The notes under the pieces: model-generated
Databases searched by the model: none
The model's input: the letters and a program-made list of their open reading frames with translations, nothing else
Told to the model about the DNA's origin: nothing
Position numbers and translations under genes: made by a program
Part shown: piece by piece, positions 12,687 to 25,443 of the stretch
Layout of the letters: each line of letters starts with the position of its first letter
Numbering within the stretch: the stretch's first letter is position 1
DNA from: Hedera helix
Taxonomy: Eukaryota; Streptophyta; Magnoliopsida; Apiales; Araliaceae
Length of the DNA: 64,000 bases
Direction of reading: 5' to 3'
Assembly (NCBI GenBank): GCA_947179155.2
Contig: OX359267.1
Coordinates: 56,397,792 to 56,461,791 of the forward strand

Positions 12687-13059
12687 CTCCCTCCGTTCAA
12701 TTTTACTTAAGTAATTTAAAAATTCCTGACTATTAAGAATAATTTTTTTTATCTTCAAATTACCCTTTTTTTTACTCTATTATTATTTTGTTTGTTTGAA
12801 TTAATCTCGTAACACTTTCTTTCTTTTTCTTGAAAAAATAAGTAGAGAAAAGATAGAGGGAAAAAAGAAGTGTAGTTGTGTTTTCAATATTAAAGGTAAT
12901 ACTGTTACTTTTTTCAATACATGTTATTTTCTATATTTTTTTTATAAAGCTAAATAAAATAAGGGTAATATTAAAAAATTAAGGCCAAAAATAGTATTAA
13001 ACTAAAAATAGGACAAATAGTTTTGGACAAACCAAACAAGTAAAGTTGATTGGATCGAG
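12687..13059. mobile_element. Stowaway-like MITE, 373 bp
   Basis: The left end ctccctccgttcaattttac and the right end (reverse complement ctcgatccaatcaactttac) form imperfect terminal inverted repeats. TA dinucleotides at 12685-12686 and 13060-13061 are the target duplication. There is no coding capacity. Confidence 0.65.
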
Positions 13060-13833
13060 TAATAATTTACAATATATTGAAGTATTAATACATAGATAAA
13101 TATGAATTAATTAAGTAAATTTAAGCATAATAATAAAATAAACTTACAATAATAAACATAAAGCAATATAAGGACATATTAAAAAATTTATGTCCAATTT
13201 ATTAAAATAAAGAAGAGTGTGTTTGATATATGAGTATTTGTCTAATAATTTTTTTTAATTACGTGTAAATAAGAATATTTATGTAGAATTTACTAAAATG
13301 TGATAGGTATTTATTTCTATAAAAAATATCAAGAAAATCAATATTTGGTAATCTAAGGTTATCATTTATTTTTTAGTCATTTGGATACCAACTTTAGGTG
13401 ACAATCCTAACACTTTATTAGCTGTGAAATTATTGAGAATATAAAATTATTAATATAACAAATATAATTTATTAAGATAATGGATTCATATTATTAATTA
13501 TTTAAAACGATCATTTCATATAACATGTAATAAACGCCTCTTAAAAGCCTAACACACATATACTCGTTGACTTCATGATGATTACTTATTTTCTTGATAC
13601 AATCTCCTTTTTACTATTTATTATTGTGTGTAAACATGTTCTTAATATAATAAAATTTAAAAGTTAAAGATACGGGTCTTTAAATATAAAAAATCAGGTA
13701 ATAAGATTGTGGAAATTGAAAATAATTTTTATTTGATACACAACTTTTAAAAAGCAATTAAAATCCTACATCTCTTTTATTGAAGTATAAGATAATATAA
13801 TTAGACATTTTAACTTTATATGAATTTAGAATT

Positions 13834-14092
13834 TTGTTGGAGTTGGATCTCAAAATATTTATGTGTGTTCATGAAGTAACTGTTCGAAGAGTAATTTTTT
13901 GACCCGTTGGCATTAGGTGTAGCTCCTCATGTCCGCTTACTGCTTAGCATTGAACTCTGCGCTGTCATGTGCTAAGAAAATAAAGTTACGTTCTTACTAA
14001 TAACTATAATTTTTGGTACAATAGTAAACATTTGATTATTCATTTGCTATCAGAGTTGGGGGGATTGTTGGGGTTGGACCCCAAAATCCTTG
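13834..14092 (+). mobile_element. Possible short LTR-element remnant with PBS- and PPT-like motifs
   Basis: tgttggagttggatctcaaa at 13834 recurs as tgttggggttggaccccaaa at about 14068. Between them, tatcagagttgg (near 14049) resembles a tRNA-Met primer-binding site and ggggggatt just before the second copy resembles a polypurine tract. The two copies stop matching after about 25 bp, so only a collapsed remnant can be proposed. Confidence 0.3.
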
Positions 14093-14545
14093 CCAAATTC
14101 AATTACAAATTTTTCTCCATTATAAAGTAATCATTTTAACCTAAAACTCAAAATATTGAAAAAAATCAATTTAATTTAGCAACATAAGATTAAATCATAA
14201 TTTAATATTTTACAAAGAATTTTACTTACTTTATTACACATAATTTGCTGATAATATATAACTTTTTTTTTATAATGATTTATTTTAATATTATATTAAA
14301 GATTGCGATTTATCTATATGTAGTCACTTTCATTGTTTTGAGACCGTGGGCCCCATAATAATAAAGTCTGAATTCTAACCACAACTCTTACTTATATAAG
14401 AGCAAGAGATGGCCTTGGAATCATTTCTCATTCTCGGCTTAAAGAAAGCCACTTGCAGTTATTTTTTTAATCCATAAAAGCAAATGAAGATTAAGGGAAA
14501 GAGAAGAAAATAATTGTTGTCTTGAAGTTGTATCAGTGTTTATTA

Positions 14546-14897
14546 TTCCATTCGTTCAAATTTATTAGTCATTTTTTTTATTTGTTTAAATTTATTTATT
14601 CTTTTTTTTAATACTATTTTGATCTTATTATTTTGATACTATCTTTATCTAACTTTAAAATAAATATTGAAAACTACATGACATACATTAAAAAAAAATA
14701 GTAGACTAATTTTGACATTAAAAATACAATTACACTCATTTTTTCCCCTTTATTTATTATTTTAAGAAAGAGTTAAAATTAAATAAAATAAAAAAGATGA
14801 TAGCAAAATAGTTAAGACGGATAATTTGGATAAATATTTTTTTAAAAAAACATGTACTTTCAAATTATGACAACTAAAATTAGACACAGAGAGTGTA
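14546..14897. mobile_element. Possible Stowaway-like MITE, about 350 bp
   Basis: The left end ttccattcgttcaaatttat and the right end (reverse complement cactctctgtgtctaatttt) share a degenerate inverted-repeat pattern next to TA. Similarity is weaker than in the other MITEs here. Confidence 0.35.
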
Positions 14898-15359
14898 TTT
14901 CTATTTTTTTCTTCTTATTTTTATGTTATGTTTGGATTAAAGGAATGCAATTGATTAAAAAATAGAATAGAGAAGAGAATGAAATAAGGAGTGAAATGAT
15001 TTATTTTATTTTAATTAAAATAAGTCATTTAATACTCTTCTTAAAAAATAAAATTTTAAAAAAATAAAAATAATTCATTCTATTTCAATATTATAATCAA
15101 ATACAATTTATTTATTTCATAAAAACAAATAATTTCATTCCTAACTGAATTTCAGCAATCTAAACAAAGCATTATTTTGTACTCCTTTGTTGTGTGTGCA
15201 CGTTTTCAAATATAATATAGACAAAGAAAATCACTCTCATTATCAAATTCATATACTATTTCCATCGGTAAAATGAATCCAATTTTCGTATTCAAACAAA
15301 ACACCGTAACTAATCAGTGAAATACCAAAAACAGCCCTGCCTTTAAGCATATAAACACC

Positions 15360-16452
15360 TGAGAAAATTCGATCGGAGTTGCCTTTATTTGCGCTAGAAA
15401 CCCTAGATCTCCATCAGCTTTGTCGTTCTACCGCCGGTAAGTCAATTGTCCCTCTTATGCTCTCTTGTATCATCCAATACAGCGTCTATGCATAAAAACT
15501 TGTTTGATTCCCTGTTAAGTTTAATTTTGACTCAACTGATTAAATTATCAAGTTCATTTGATCTTAGTGCTCGATTTTTGTTTAATTTTTATTACAACTG
15601 TAGGGCTTAGCTGGCTTAGGCTTGCCTAGATATTGAAGCAACGAATGTCACTAGATCTAGGTTTTGCAATTCGCAACAGACTTGATAAGTAATGGCTAAA
15701 TCTGCCAACAGCTACCTGTTGAGAATGATCTAACAGAAAAATAGTGTTTTTTTTAAAATGCCGCGTCTGCCATTTACTCTGTGGAATTATATTCTATAGT
15801 AAAAATAGATATTTTTTTTTAACCCACTGGGTGCATGCCATATTCCACTCATACCTAGGAAACCCGTGGTAAACTTTGTTTATGTTTGGGTAGCCAGAAA
15901 GGAGATAATTTGGAGGATTGAACCCATGACCTATGCCCTTTTGAGCACTTATAATTATGCTCACCACCACCGAATTTTTTGCTGGCTGTTTGTGTGATTT
16001 AATGGCGGTTTAATTGTTCATTTCTATCTAAAAGTTATTTGTGCTGTCAATGCTTGATATATTATGCTTATGCTGGATTTATTGTTATACGAGTTTGTGT
16101 TGTCAATATGGTGGTAAACGTGAAATGTTTGAGTTCTTCGTCTTAAAATGTCAAATAGTGTTTACAATTGTTTAGGGTGTCCTGAGCTCCCCATCCACTC
16201 CATTCTTCAAAGGAGTGAAGGAAGAAAGGCTAACAAAGAGAGAAAATGGAAATCTGGCATTTTCCTTCTAAATGGTTTGCCATAGCACTGTTATCAGACA
16301 TTATCTTTCTAAATCTTGTATATTAGTAAGCAAACTTATTAGCTAGGGATGGTTGACTGTGTATGTGGCAGTTGGCACTCAAATTTATTTTGATAAAGTG
16401 TTGGGTGTGAACCTATTTCATCTGTTTGCAGATAAACCACAACTTTTTAGCC
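15360..16452 (+). promoter_or_regulatory. 5' leader of EF1B with telo-box and a 995-bp leader intron
   Basis: A telo-box AAACCCTAG lies at 15398-15406, near the probable transcript start. A strong donor (CCGCCG|GTAAGT) at 15437 and an acceptor (TTTGCAG) ending at 16431 define an intron in the 5' UTR, leaving 21 bases before the ATG. Telo-boxes and first introns are typical of plant translation-machinery genes. Confidence 0.65.
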
Positions 16453-18186
16453 ATGGGTGTTACATTTTACAACCTTAGCTCTGAGGCTGGCGTCAAGAAG
16501 CTTGATGAGTACCTCTTAACTCGTAGTTACATATCTGGGTGAGTATAATGTTAGCTACTACTTAGAGTTTCCTGTTTATCTGCTTCGTTATGTGACGGTG
16601 TTTTCAATTATACATGTACATATTTCAGGTACCAAGCTTCAAAAGATGACCTTACCGTCCATGCGGCTCTTGCAAAGTCACCATCTTCTGAGTATGTGAA
16701 TGCATCACGTTGGTACAATCACATTGAGGCACTTTTAAGGATTTCGTAAGTTATTCACTTATAATGTGTAACCTGCTGTTGGGGTGCACGTTTTAGATTT
16801 TAGATGATATTTTTACTGAGATAACTTCCATTTCTGTTTGCTCAATGATTACTTTAACCTTCTGCAGGGGTGTGGCCGGAGAAGGTTGTGGTGTCACTGT
16901 AGAAGGATCTGCACCCATCACTGAGGAGGCCATTGCAACTCCTCCTGTCGATGACACTAAAGCAAGTTTCTACCCTTAAGCTTATTATTATTACCAAGTT
17001 TATTTTTTAATTTTATTTTTATATATATTTCTTTAGTCTGTTAGGGCCGATTCTCCAGTTAGTTTGGTTGCATATGTATTTTTGTTTTCGCCAGATTTAT
17101 TGTTAACATCCTATACTAATATCAGAATGCTAAATATCTGAACTTCCAAATGTACTATTATGGTCTATGCTTGATCTTTGTTTATGAATAGTTTTTTAAA
17201 ATGTATTTTTTTTCCAGGCCTCAGCTGTGGAGGAGGAGGAGGACGACGATGTGGATCTGTTTGGCGAGGAGACTGAAGAAGAAAAGAAGGCTGCTGAAGA
17301 TCGTGCTGCAGCTGTGAAGGTATCTGGGAAGAAGAAAGAATGTGAGTTAAAATGTTCTCTTTCACTCAAATGGTAGCTATGGTATTGCATCCTTGACCTC
17401 TCAGTAACTATCAAATTAAAATTACTTCTGCACGTCTCAACTTGTGTCCCCATACTATCTATAAAATGCTGTCTAATATTCGCTAACATTTGCTTTAGTC
17501 ATTTATAAAATGTAGAGGCATCTTGACTCAATTCTAAGTTTCTTCTTTGCACCCTCTTTTCTAACATGAATTTTATGTAATAATAATTCCATTTCAGCTG
17601 GCAAGTCCTCAGTCTTGTTGGATGTAAAGCCATGGGATGATGAGACGGACATGAAGAAGCTTGAGGAAGCTGTTAGAAGTGTCCAGCAGGAGGGCTTGTT
17701 TTGGGGAGCATGTATGTTTATCTTTTTCCTATTTTGAACCTGGTTGTGACTGCTTTTTGACGTGAATTTGATCTCTCCCCCCTCCCGCATTTCACTTAAA
17801 AAATAAATGGATAGTGTCAAAATTAGATGAAAAATAACTGTTCACTTGTTGGATGATATATGCGTGTATATGTTTACAGCCAAGCTGGTAGCTGTTGGAT
17901 ACGGTATCAAGAAGTTGCAGATTATGATGACCATTGTTGATGACCTGGTGTCTGTTGACAGTCTTATTGAGGATCATCTTACTTCTGAGCCAGCAAATGA
18001 GTACATCCAGAGCTGTGATATTGTGGCCTTCAATAAAATTTGTGAGTTTGAAGAGAATCTTTTTTTCTCTTTCCCCCCTATTATTTTTTATATGGTCTCT
18101 CACACTATTACTGTTACAATGATTTTAGTTGCTTTAATGCCTTAATTTTATAATTTTACCCGATGATAATATTTTTTTTTGCAGAA
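16453..18186 (+). CDS. EF1B: Translation elongation factor 1-beta (eEF1B guanine-exchange subunit)
   Basis: Exons: 16453-16538, 16629-16745, 16868-16961, 17218-17341, 17598-17711, 17880-18041 and 18185-18186, giving 232 residues. The protein opens MGVTFYNLSSEAGVKKLDEY. Residues 1-75 are the N-terminal domain, about 100-130 an acidic linker (EEEEDDDVDLFGEETEEEKK), and about 135-232 the nucleotide-exchange domain with VLLDVKPWDDETDM, LFWGASKLVAVGYGIKKLQI and the end CDIVAFNKI. It reloads eEF1A with GTP during elongation. Length and sequence match plant EF1B alpha/beta' subunits of about 230 residues. Two oddities: the third coding intron has a GC donor (AAA|GCAAGT at 16962), and the stop codon is split by the last intron (T at 18041, AA at 18185-18186). 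If that intron is retained, the frame would add about 37 residues. Confidence 0.95.
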
Positions 18187-19152
18187 ATTTTCAAATGTGA
18201 ACTTGATGGGAATTGGTGTGGGAGATTTCTTAAAGAATTGACGAATATTTTACCTTCTTCCGCACTAATCTTTTTTGTTCTTTGCCTTTCTATGGCGCTC
18301 TAAGGTCTTTGCCTTTTTTGATTTTGGGATGTTGTAACGAGTGAGAAGGCCACTCCTTACGTGTTGGTATTTGCAAATTTCAGTTAAAACTAGTACTAAA
18401 TTATTCACTCTGCAGCTATTTTTTCTTTTTCCTGCTTTTGCTCTTGTTAGGGACCTCGGTCAAAGATTTTTTTCCATAGGACCCGGACATAACGTGTCTT
18501 AATATAAAATAGTTTTATTACTAAGATCAGTATAATTAAGACGGTTGTTCAAGATGATGGCAAACTTGTGTCTATATTAACAAATATGAATATATATAGG
18601 ATACGAGGGTGTAAACAAATAATTTATATATTATCAATTTTTTAAATTGCATGTAATTTTACGTTTATTGTAATCTACTTTTAAAATAAAGTCAATAGAT
18701 AAATAATTATTTTCTCATAACTAAAGTAAATTTTTATCTCTTTTTAAATTTTTGAAGGAGTATAATATTTCAATTTTGCAGAAACTTTGGAGGGTTGGAG
18801 TAAAATTATTAAAATCTGAAAGGCATTATGGCTCTCCAAAATTTGTAGGCGAGGTCACTTAAGAGACGAAATAGTTGATACTTTTTAATAATTAATAATT
18901 TAAAGAATAAATCTCATTTTCATGTGTTATATTTATGTATTTTAATTACTTGCATCATTTTATGATTTGTTCTATCCGCTAAACATACCAGCGAATTCCA
19001 CCAATAACAATGGTGAATAACGGGATTTTTTTTATAAATTTGAATTATTCTTGTTTACAATGGACTAGCGAATTCCACTAGTAACAATGGTACAACGGTG
19101 GATGACGGGATTTTTTTTATAAATTTGGATTGTTCTTGTTTACGATGGACGT

Positions 19153-19154
19153 TA

Positions 19155-19221
<67 letters not shown>
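19153..19221. repeat. (TA)n(AG)n microsatellite
   Basis: About 13 TA units are followed directly by about 20 AG units with one interruption. Confidence 0.95.
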
Positions 19222-19222
<1 letters not shown>

Positions 19223-20167
19223 CGCGCACACTCACAACCTTAAAAGATGATAAATTTTATAAAAAACTTATTTACATAAGAATGAAACTTATGATATATT
19301 TAACACTTTTACTAATATATGTAAAATATTGTTTGCTTTATTTATTACATCAATTTCACACAAGTTTTTTAATAAATTTTGATTATATCTTTGCTCGTAA
19401 GTTTATTCTTAAATATTAGGGTTTATCTTATTGGTGATTATTATATATATAATAACATAAGAATGTGATGATAAACTTAGGGACAAAGTTAATTTTGAAA
19501 TAATTTTTTTTACAATGATATTTATGAGTAAAATTTTGGAATCTGAAATACATATATTATTTTTATACTAGGATATTAAGAACATACATTCATAAAATAA
19601 CATATAGATTTGAAGCACTAATTTTGAGATCTCTAGTATTAATCAAATATTATTATCATGATCCGATGTTACATCTGAATTTGAATATTATTCTGTTTTT
19701 TGAGAGCTACTGTGCCGGAAAAGGAGAAATAGTCTAAACTTGGACAATTTATTCTTCATGTATTTTGGTTTTCTAATACTTCGTCTCTTGTACATTTTAC
19801 TCTACTACTATGTTAACATTGTTTATATAATTTATAAATGAATGTACTGGACTCTTGAAAACGAGAATTACCTAATATCTACAAAGCATTTGTATTTTTA
19901 CCTAATTACAAATGAATAAAATGTCACAATAAATCATTCTATCCTTTTTACGTGTTTTGTTCTTATTGGCGTGTGTATAAATTAGAGATGTAACATTGCG
20001 TGGATAAGAAATGAAAGTAGTTTAAAGGAGAAAATTATACTCTTTGCTATCCTAAACCTCTGTGTTTTCATCAAATCTCTAGTGCAAACTCTAATATGAC
20101 ATGCTTTATAATTAAATTTTTTTATATCGAGACTTATACCAATAATTTTTAAAATTTATGATCGGAA

Positions 20168-20935
20168 CACACTGAATGATTGATCAATTCAGTCAAAAAA
20201 AAAAAAAACTTAACCATTCAGTCCAAAAATCTAATCAATTAGGTTATTCAGTCCTAAACAAACACACTGAATGACTGACCAATTTTCAATCAAACATCTA
20301 CTTAATCAGCTAGTTTATGTCAGCATCTTGACCGGGTACATTTATCCATAACCAAAACCCAAAAGACTAATATACTGGCAGACGACAAGAGACGTGAAAT
20401 CCAACTATTCAAACTCCTGAATTGCGTTTGGAGAATGGCAGAGCATTCATATACAGTATATAGCTGATGTAAACCTACTTTTAGTCAGCTAGTTTATTTG
20501 AACAAATATTAATTCCACTTTTAAAAAATATTTGATAAAAACTGAATGAAATAATTTTAAATGTCTAAATAATCTGAATAAAATAATTTTTTAAATACTG
20601 AATAAAAAAAATTATTTAATAAGTAATATATCTGAAACATCTAAGTAACATATTTTTATTATTTTATCCATCTAAAAAAATTCAAAATTATTATAAATTT
20701 ATTTAAAATAACATTTAATATTTTTTTTACTTCATTCAACCGAAACTTAACCATTCAGTTAAAAAAATTAGACTTAACCATTCAGTCTAAAAATCTAATC
20801 GATTAAGCCATTCGGTCCTAAACAAACACACTGAGACCAATTCAGCTATTGATATATTAAGTTTCAATCAAACATCCACTTAGTCAGCTAGTTTATGTCA
20901 GCATCTTGACCGGGAACATCATAATCATGTACTAA
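20168..20935. repeat. Two direct copies of a 170-190 bp MITE-like block
   Basis: Copy 1 (about 20168-20338) and copy 2 (about 20745-20925) share cttaaccattcagt, cctaaacaaacacactga and agctagtttatgtcagcatc followed by ttgaccggg, at an offset of about 585 bp. Repeated CATTCAGT and CTGAATG motifs in both orientations resemble subterminal repeats of hAT-type MITEs. No clean ends or target duplication were fixed. Confidence 0.55.
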
Positions 20936-21162
20936 ATTACCTAGACACGTAATATTTTTAGGTCTCAGATAGAATAAACCAGCCTGACACCCATCCACAA
21001 CAAAATAAAGTCAAACTGAACATCTGAGTCACCAAAGATGAAATATAATAATCCCATAAAACATTTAGAGAGAATCTCATAGCAGAAGCACAAATTTTTT
21101 TCAAAGTACTAAAACAGAATGTTCTCCGCAATTTCTTAAATCAGACCACCACTCTCTGTAAT

Positions 21163-23525
21163 TCATGATGAAGCGCCACTGCGTAAGGCTTGGTTCTTGT
21201 TCTTCCTAGGAGCCAACTGAGTTTCAGGCTGCATAAAAATAAGAAATTTGTCTCCATTGAAAACACCAAAAAGATTTAAGATTCAAGCAGCAGACAGCCC
21301 TTTAATATTTTCTACAAACAAATAAATAGAAGTAGATGAGATCGGCCAAGATACCTCCTTCTTGACAGGTTCTTCCTTTTCAGACAAAGTCAATTCAATG
21401 TGACAGGGTGATGACATGTAAGCTGCAAAGGAAAAAAAAGGTTGTAACCCATCATATTCCTTAATTTTTGTTGCTTTGGCGAATTACAGCTTATTATAAC
21501 TAATAACTCTATCTTTCTGAGGTAGCTTTTAAACGTAACAGAATAGATAGTGGGTATTGTGGTAATAAAACATGTTAAATTCATCCAAGTATAATACTTG
21601 ATCAACAATAAATGATTTTTATCAAGGTTCATATTAAATTCTTAGTATTCAAAATAAACAAAAAGATAAATTGGAACAAAATAATATAAAAAGAGAAGGA
21701 AAGTACTTACGGTTGATTCTCCCATGGGCACGGTATGTGCGACGCCTCTGCTTCTGTGCTTGGTTAACCTGAATGTGAGATATGTGAAGTGAATCCACGT
21801 CCAAGCCCTTCACCTACAGAATAAGTATGAACCAACAACCATGTTCTTAGTAGGGGGAGAACTGACCAAAGCAAAAGCAAGAAAAAATAAAAAAGAAAAA
21901 ACAATGGAAATACATACTTCAGCATTACTCTCGGCGTTCTTGAGCAAGTCCAAAATAAATTTTGCAGATTTAACAGGCCAACGTCCTTGCCCATTAGAAT
22001 GTCTGTTCTTGGCCTGAGCAGTTCGACCAACTCCTCTACAGAAGCGCGTGAATGGTATGGCTTGTTTGTGGGCAAGAACATCCTCCAAGTACCTTTTAGC
22101 CTTCGTCAAAGGCAACTTACGAATAGCATGTGCAGTTTCTCTAGTATTCTATATATAAGTGAAAACACTTGAGCAAGAGAAGAAATAATTGCCAACAAAA
22201 AAAATCAAGCTTGCAGCAAACACCAGTTTCAGAAGCAAACTAAATATGCAGCTTCACTTAATGCAAAAGTGTTTCTGACAAACTGGTGGATCAATATAGT
22301 ATATTCCCATTTTCATATTTTATTTTTTTATAAATGGAATTTCATAGAAGAATTAAAACATGTGAACGATGAGTACTGCAAAGAGAAGTGAAAATGTCAA
22401 CACCAGCACTAGTTGAGGGGTTAATTCAGTGTAATCAAATACAACAACCTTACTTTACATTTCTAAAATGTGGAACAGACCTAATTCACAACTTAAGTGG
22501 TGTAGCAAAGGCTTTATTATGAGGTAAAGAAAGACAAAGTGTGTGATATATCACCTGCTTGGAAGTTAATAACATAGCTGCAGAACATAAGCATACTCAA
22601 GTATTCCAAATTCTATACGGGGTATATTGAGTCATTGATTAAGAGCCTATACCTACTTGAGTAAATACAGCTTAGCATGACTTGCTTTGAACCATAAATA
22701 TTATTCGAAGATTGAAAAAGGAAGCGGAACATAGTTCTAAGCATAAGGTTTACATGAGAAAGCGGATAGTCAAAATGCTACATCATTTACTGAACCTTCC
22801 AGCACGAATAAGGCATATGGAGGTTCACCAAATAATAATGCAAATGATTTTCCTGAAGTTTACAAGAGACCAGCTCACAAAAGGCAACAGATTACTGCTT
22901 TTTTCATCAGGTTGTGCAGTAAAGTTGAAAATTACGTTACTATGAATTCATGAGTTCTCTAGTCAAGCATCAACTCTAATCAAAACAATTTATTTATATA
23001 TTTTTTGATAAATCAACTGTACCCAAAAACTATTAAAAAAAGAATAAAGTTCATTTCATGTTCACACAATCCAATAATTTCAAGCCTCAAGTCTGCAGAA
23101 GTCCCTAAATAACTGGATAATAACCAAACCATTTTATTAATCTCGCAGCAGTAACAACAACAATTATTGCAAATGACACAACACAAACCAAATCAGAGAA
23201 CAAAGGCCAAATAAAAAACAAACATACCTTAAAATGAACTCTGAGATCAGAGCCCCTGGCTTTGCAAGCTGAAAAACACCCATTAGAAAACACAAACATC
23301 AGATTTCAATCACATAAGCCCTCTAAGACAAATACGAGCTCCACATTTCTAGGTCGGATTCGAAGAAAACTAAACAAAGTGCTTACATTTGGTGGGGTTG
23401 TCAGGCTCCTTCGAATACTTCACCTGAAAAGATTATCAAGACATTAAACACAAGTACGCTACATAATCAAATCGAAATTTCGAGACAAACGAGAGGAATA
23501 GAAGCCGACGCAATCAACTAACCAT
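21163..23525 (-). CDS. RPL17: 60S ribosomal protein L17 (uL22)
   Basis: Exons: 23525-23523, 23423-23387, 23268-23228, 22148-21918, 21813-21711, 21422-21355 and 21228-21163, giving 182 residues, all in frame. The protein begins MVKYSKEPDNPTKSCKARGS. It contains NTRETAHAIRKLPLTKAKRY, FCRGVGRTAQAKNR, GQGRWPVKSAKFILDLLKNA and the uL22 beta-hairpin QAQKQRRRTYRAHGRINPYM, then a lysine-rich tail ending RSGASS. It lines the nascent-peptide exit tunnel of the large subunit. The first coding exon carries only the ATG, directly followed by a GT donor. Length matches plant L17 (about 175 residues). Confidence 0.97.
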
Positions 23526-23690
23526 TGCCGCTGCTGCTGACTTGTTCTAGTGCCCAACCGAAATCAAAATGACGCTGGCTTCTCATAATATAATAACGAG
23601 CGTTAGAAAGAGTGAAACCCTAGAGCTAGGGTTTACCTGTTGAGTTTGGGCTTGCGTTTCCCACAATAGCCCATCTATAGATTGTTTATT
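23526..23690 (-). promoter_or_regulatory. RPL17 5' UTR/promoter with palindromic telo-boxes
   Basis: AAACCCTAG (23615-23623) and its mirror CTAGGGTTT (23626-23634) face each other with 2 bases between them. GGGCC/GGGCTT motifs resembling site II elements lie at about 23645-23700. This pairing is common upstream of plant ribosomal protein genes. Confidence 0.6.
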
Positions 23691-23699
23691 GGGCCTTGA

Positions 23700-25020
23700 G
23701 TTTCGTCTAATGTATTAGTGATTGCCCAAAGCCATTTTATAATAAGTAACACCTTTATAAATAAAATGGTATTTTGAGAATTAATTATTTTGTAAAAAAC
23801 CTTTCCGTTATAAAATTTATTTATTAATATTAGATCCAAATATAACTTGAGAATATAGTGTTTATAATGGTATTTGCAAGTCAAATAATTAATATCTTGA
23901 TTATATTCTCTGAAAAACTAAATAAATAATTAAATATTTAATGTCTGTCTGCTGTCATTTTAGAACATAGAAAATAAATTTTTGCTTATAAAATTTGATG
24001 GAGGAATTATATCTTAAGATGAAAAAGAATAATTATTATTTATATATTTCTTATTTAGTATAAGAAAATGTACATGTAATAACCTTAAAATAATTCACAT
24101 ATTTTAATCGACCATATAATATTAGAAGGTAAAAACGTAACATTCATATAATTGCGAAAATATTGCACCTCTTTATCTTTCGCATACATAGGACTCTCTA
24201 GTAATTTATATTTTAATAATTTTTGTTGTTAAAAACAATTACATCAATGTAATAAATAAGAACATTTTAAAATTTTCATTAAGATGTTTTGGAACAAAGT
24301 TCTAATGTACATTAACATAATAGTGCTTTAAAAAAAAAGAGTAAAATTTAAAAAATCGTCTATAATTTACTCAATTTCTTAAATTATTATATATAGTTAA
24401 GAAATTATTGATTCATCGTCGGTGATTTGATTTTAATTTTTAAGTTACTTCATTTTTATTCAAATTGACATCAAGTGAAAAAACACCAATTTATATCAAT
24501 CCATAATCTCCAATCTTATGGATATAATATTTTGCTATATCAAGTTTACTCCTCATATGGTTTTTGTTCTATTTTGGGTTTTGGCTTGAGTTTGGAGGTA
24601 GATGGCAAATATTAGGATAGGTATGGAGAGTTTTAGGTTTCAATAGGGTCGATTTTTGTTTCTATCTTATTTGGTTTGGACTATTTTTATTTGTTATATT
24701 TTATTCCATTTGTATATGTTTATATTTATTGGCTATCATTAATGTTGTGTATTCATTTTTTTAATTTTAAATCTTTGTCTTTATTTACGATAATGTGATC
24801 AATATTGATGAATGAATCTTTTAACGCTTATCAAAATAAAAAACACTTATACATAATCACACACACACACACGTATATACATACATATATATATATATAT
24901 AATATATCACAAAATCAATTGAAAACCAAGTTTTAATGAATAATTTCGTGTAAAGGGCACATCCGTAACTTTAACATCATAAGACCCACAAGACACCGAG
25001 TACGAACCCGAGACAAAGAC
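23700..25020. other. Intergenic between RPL17 and SWP73
   Basis: AT-rich and without a recognisable gene. A (CA)n(TA)n microsatellite lies at about 24859-24903. The last 100 bases probably hold the SWP73 promoter. Confidence 0.5.
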
Positions 25021-25041
25021 GAATATGGGAAGGAGAGAGAA

Positions 25042-25443
25042 ATGATCCTACCACTGCCAGTGCTCCATTGCTGATCTTTGTATGCAAGAGGAATCAAAAG
25101 CTCAAAAGCAAAGGTACATAGATTGAACTGCTTCCTTAAGATTAACTAAATTATCTCCTCAATCTTAATTCTTTTCAGATTATTGTACACTTTATCTTAC
25201 TGAATCTAGGGTTTTTTGAGATTCATACATGTGATTAGTTTGAGCTGTTAAGGGTATGAAGTTGCCACTTCTTCATCTTTCAATTGATATTGATTAACCT
25301 GTTGGAAAATAGCAATTTGTATGAACTTGTTGAAGCAGCAATTTAGTGACCTAAAGATGATTTTTTTCCGTCAACCAGGGTTCTAGAAAGCTTCATGGGA
25401 ATCAATTAATTGAATATTAGTAAATAAAGTGTGGGATATCAGT
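25042..25443 (+). promoter_or_regulatory. SWP73 5' leader with intron and upstream ORFs
   Basis: A leader intron is proposed at 25114-25378 (AAAG|GTACAT ... CAACCAG). Upstream ATGs lie at 25042 (11 codons with stop, ending 25074), at 25082 (20 codons plus stop, spliced across the intron) and at 25395, which is in frame with the second and shares its TAA at 25407-25409. Whether all lie in the mRNA depends on the transcription start. Confidence 0.45.

Larger units (their letters stand above)
18420..21000. other. Intergenic between EF1B and RPL17, repeats only
   Basis: No gene is seen. It holds a two-copy tandem repeat (about 77 bp, starting gcgaattccac at 18991 and 19068), a (TA)n(AG)n microsatellite (19153-19221) and a pair of dispersed direct repeats listed separately. 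The rest is AT-rich sequence without recognisable content. Confidence 0.55.

Noticed and set aside
17846..18145. 99-codon frame ending past NKI in EF1B
   Set aside because: It is EF1B exon 6 read through into the last intron; the spliced form with a split stop matches the family length.
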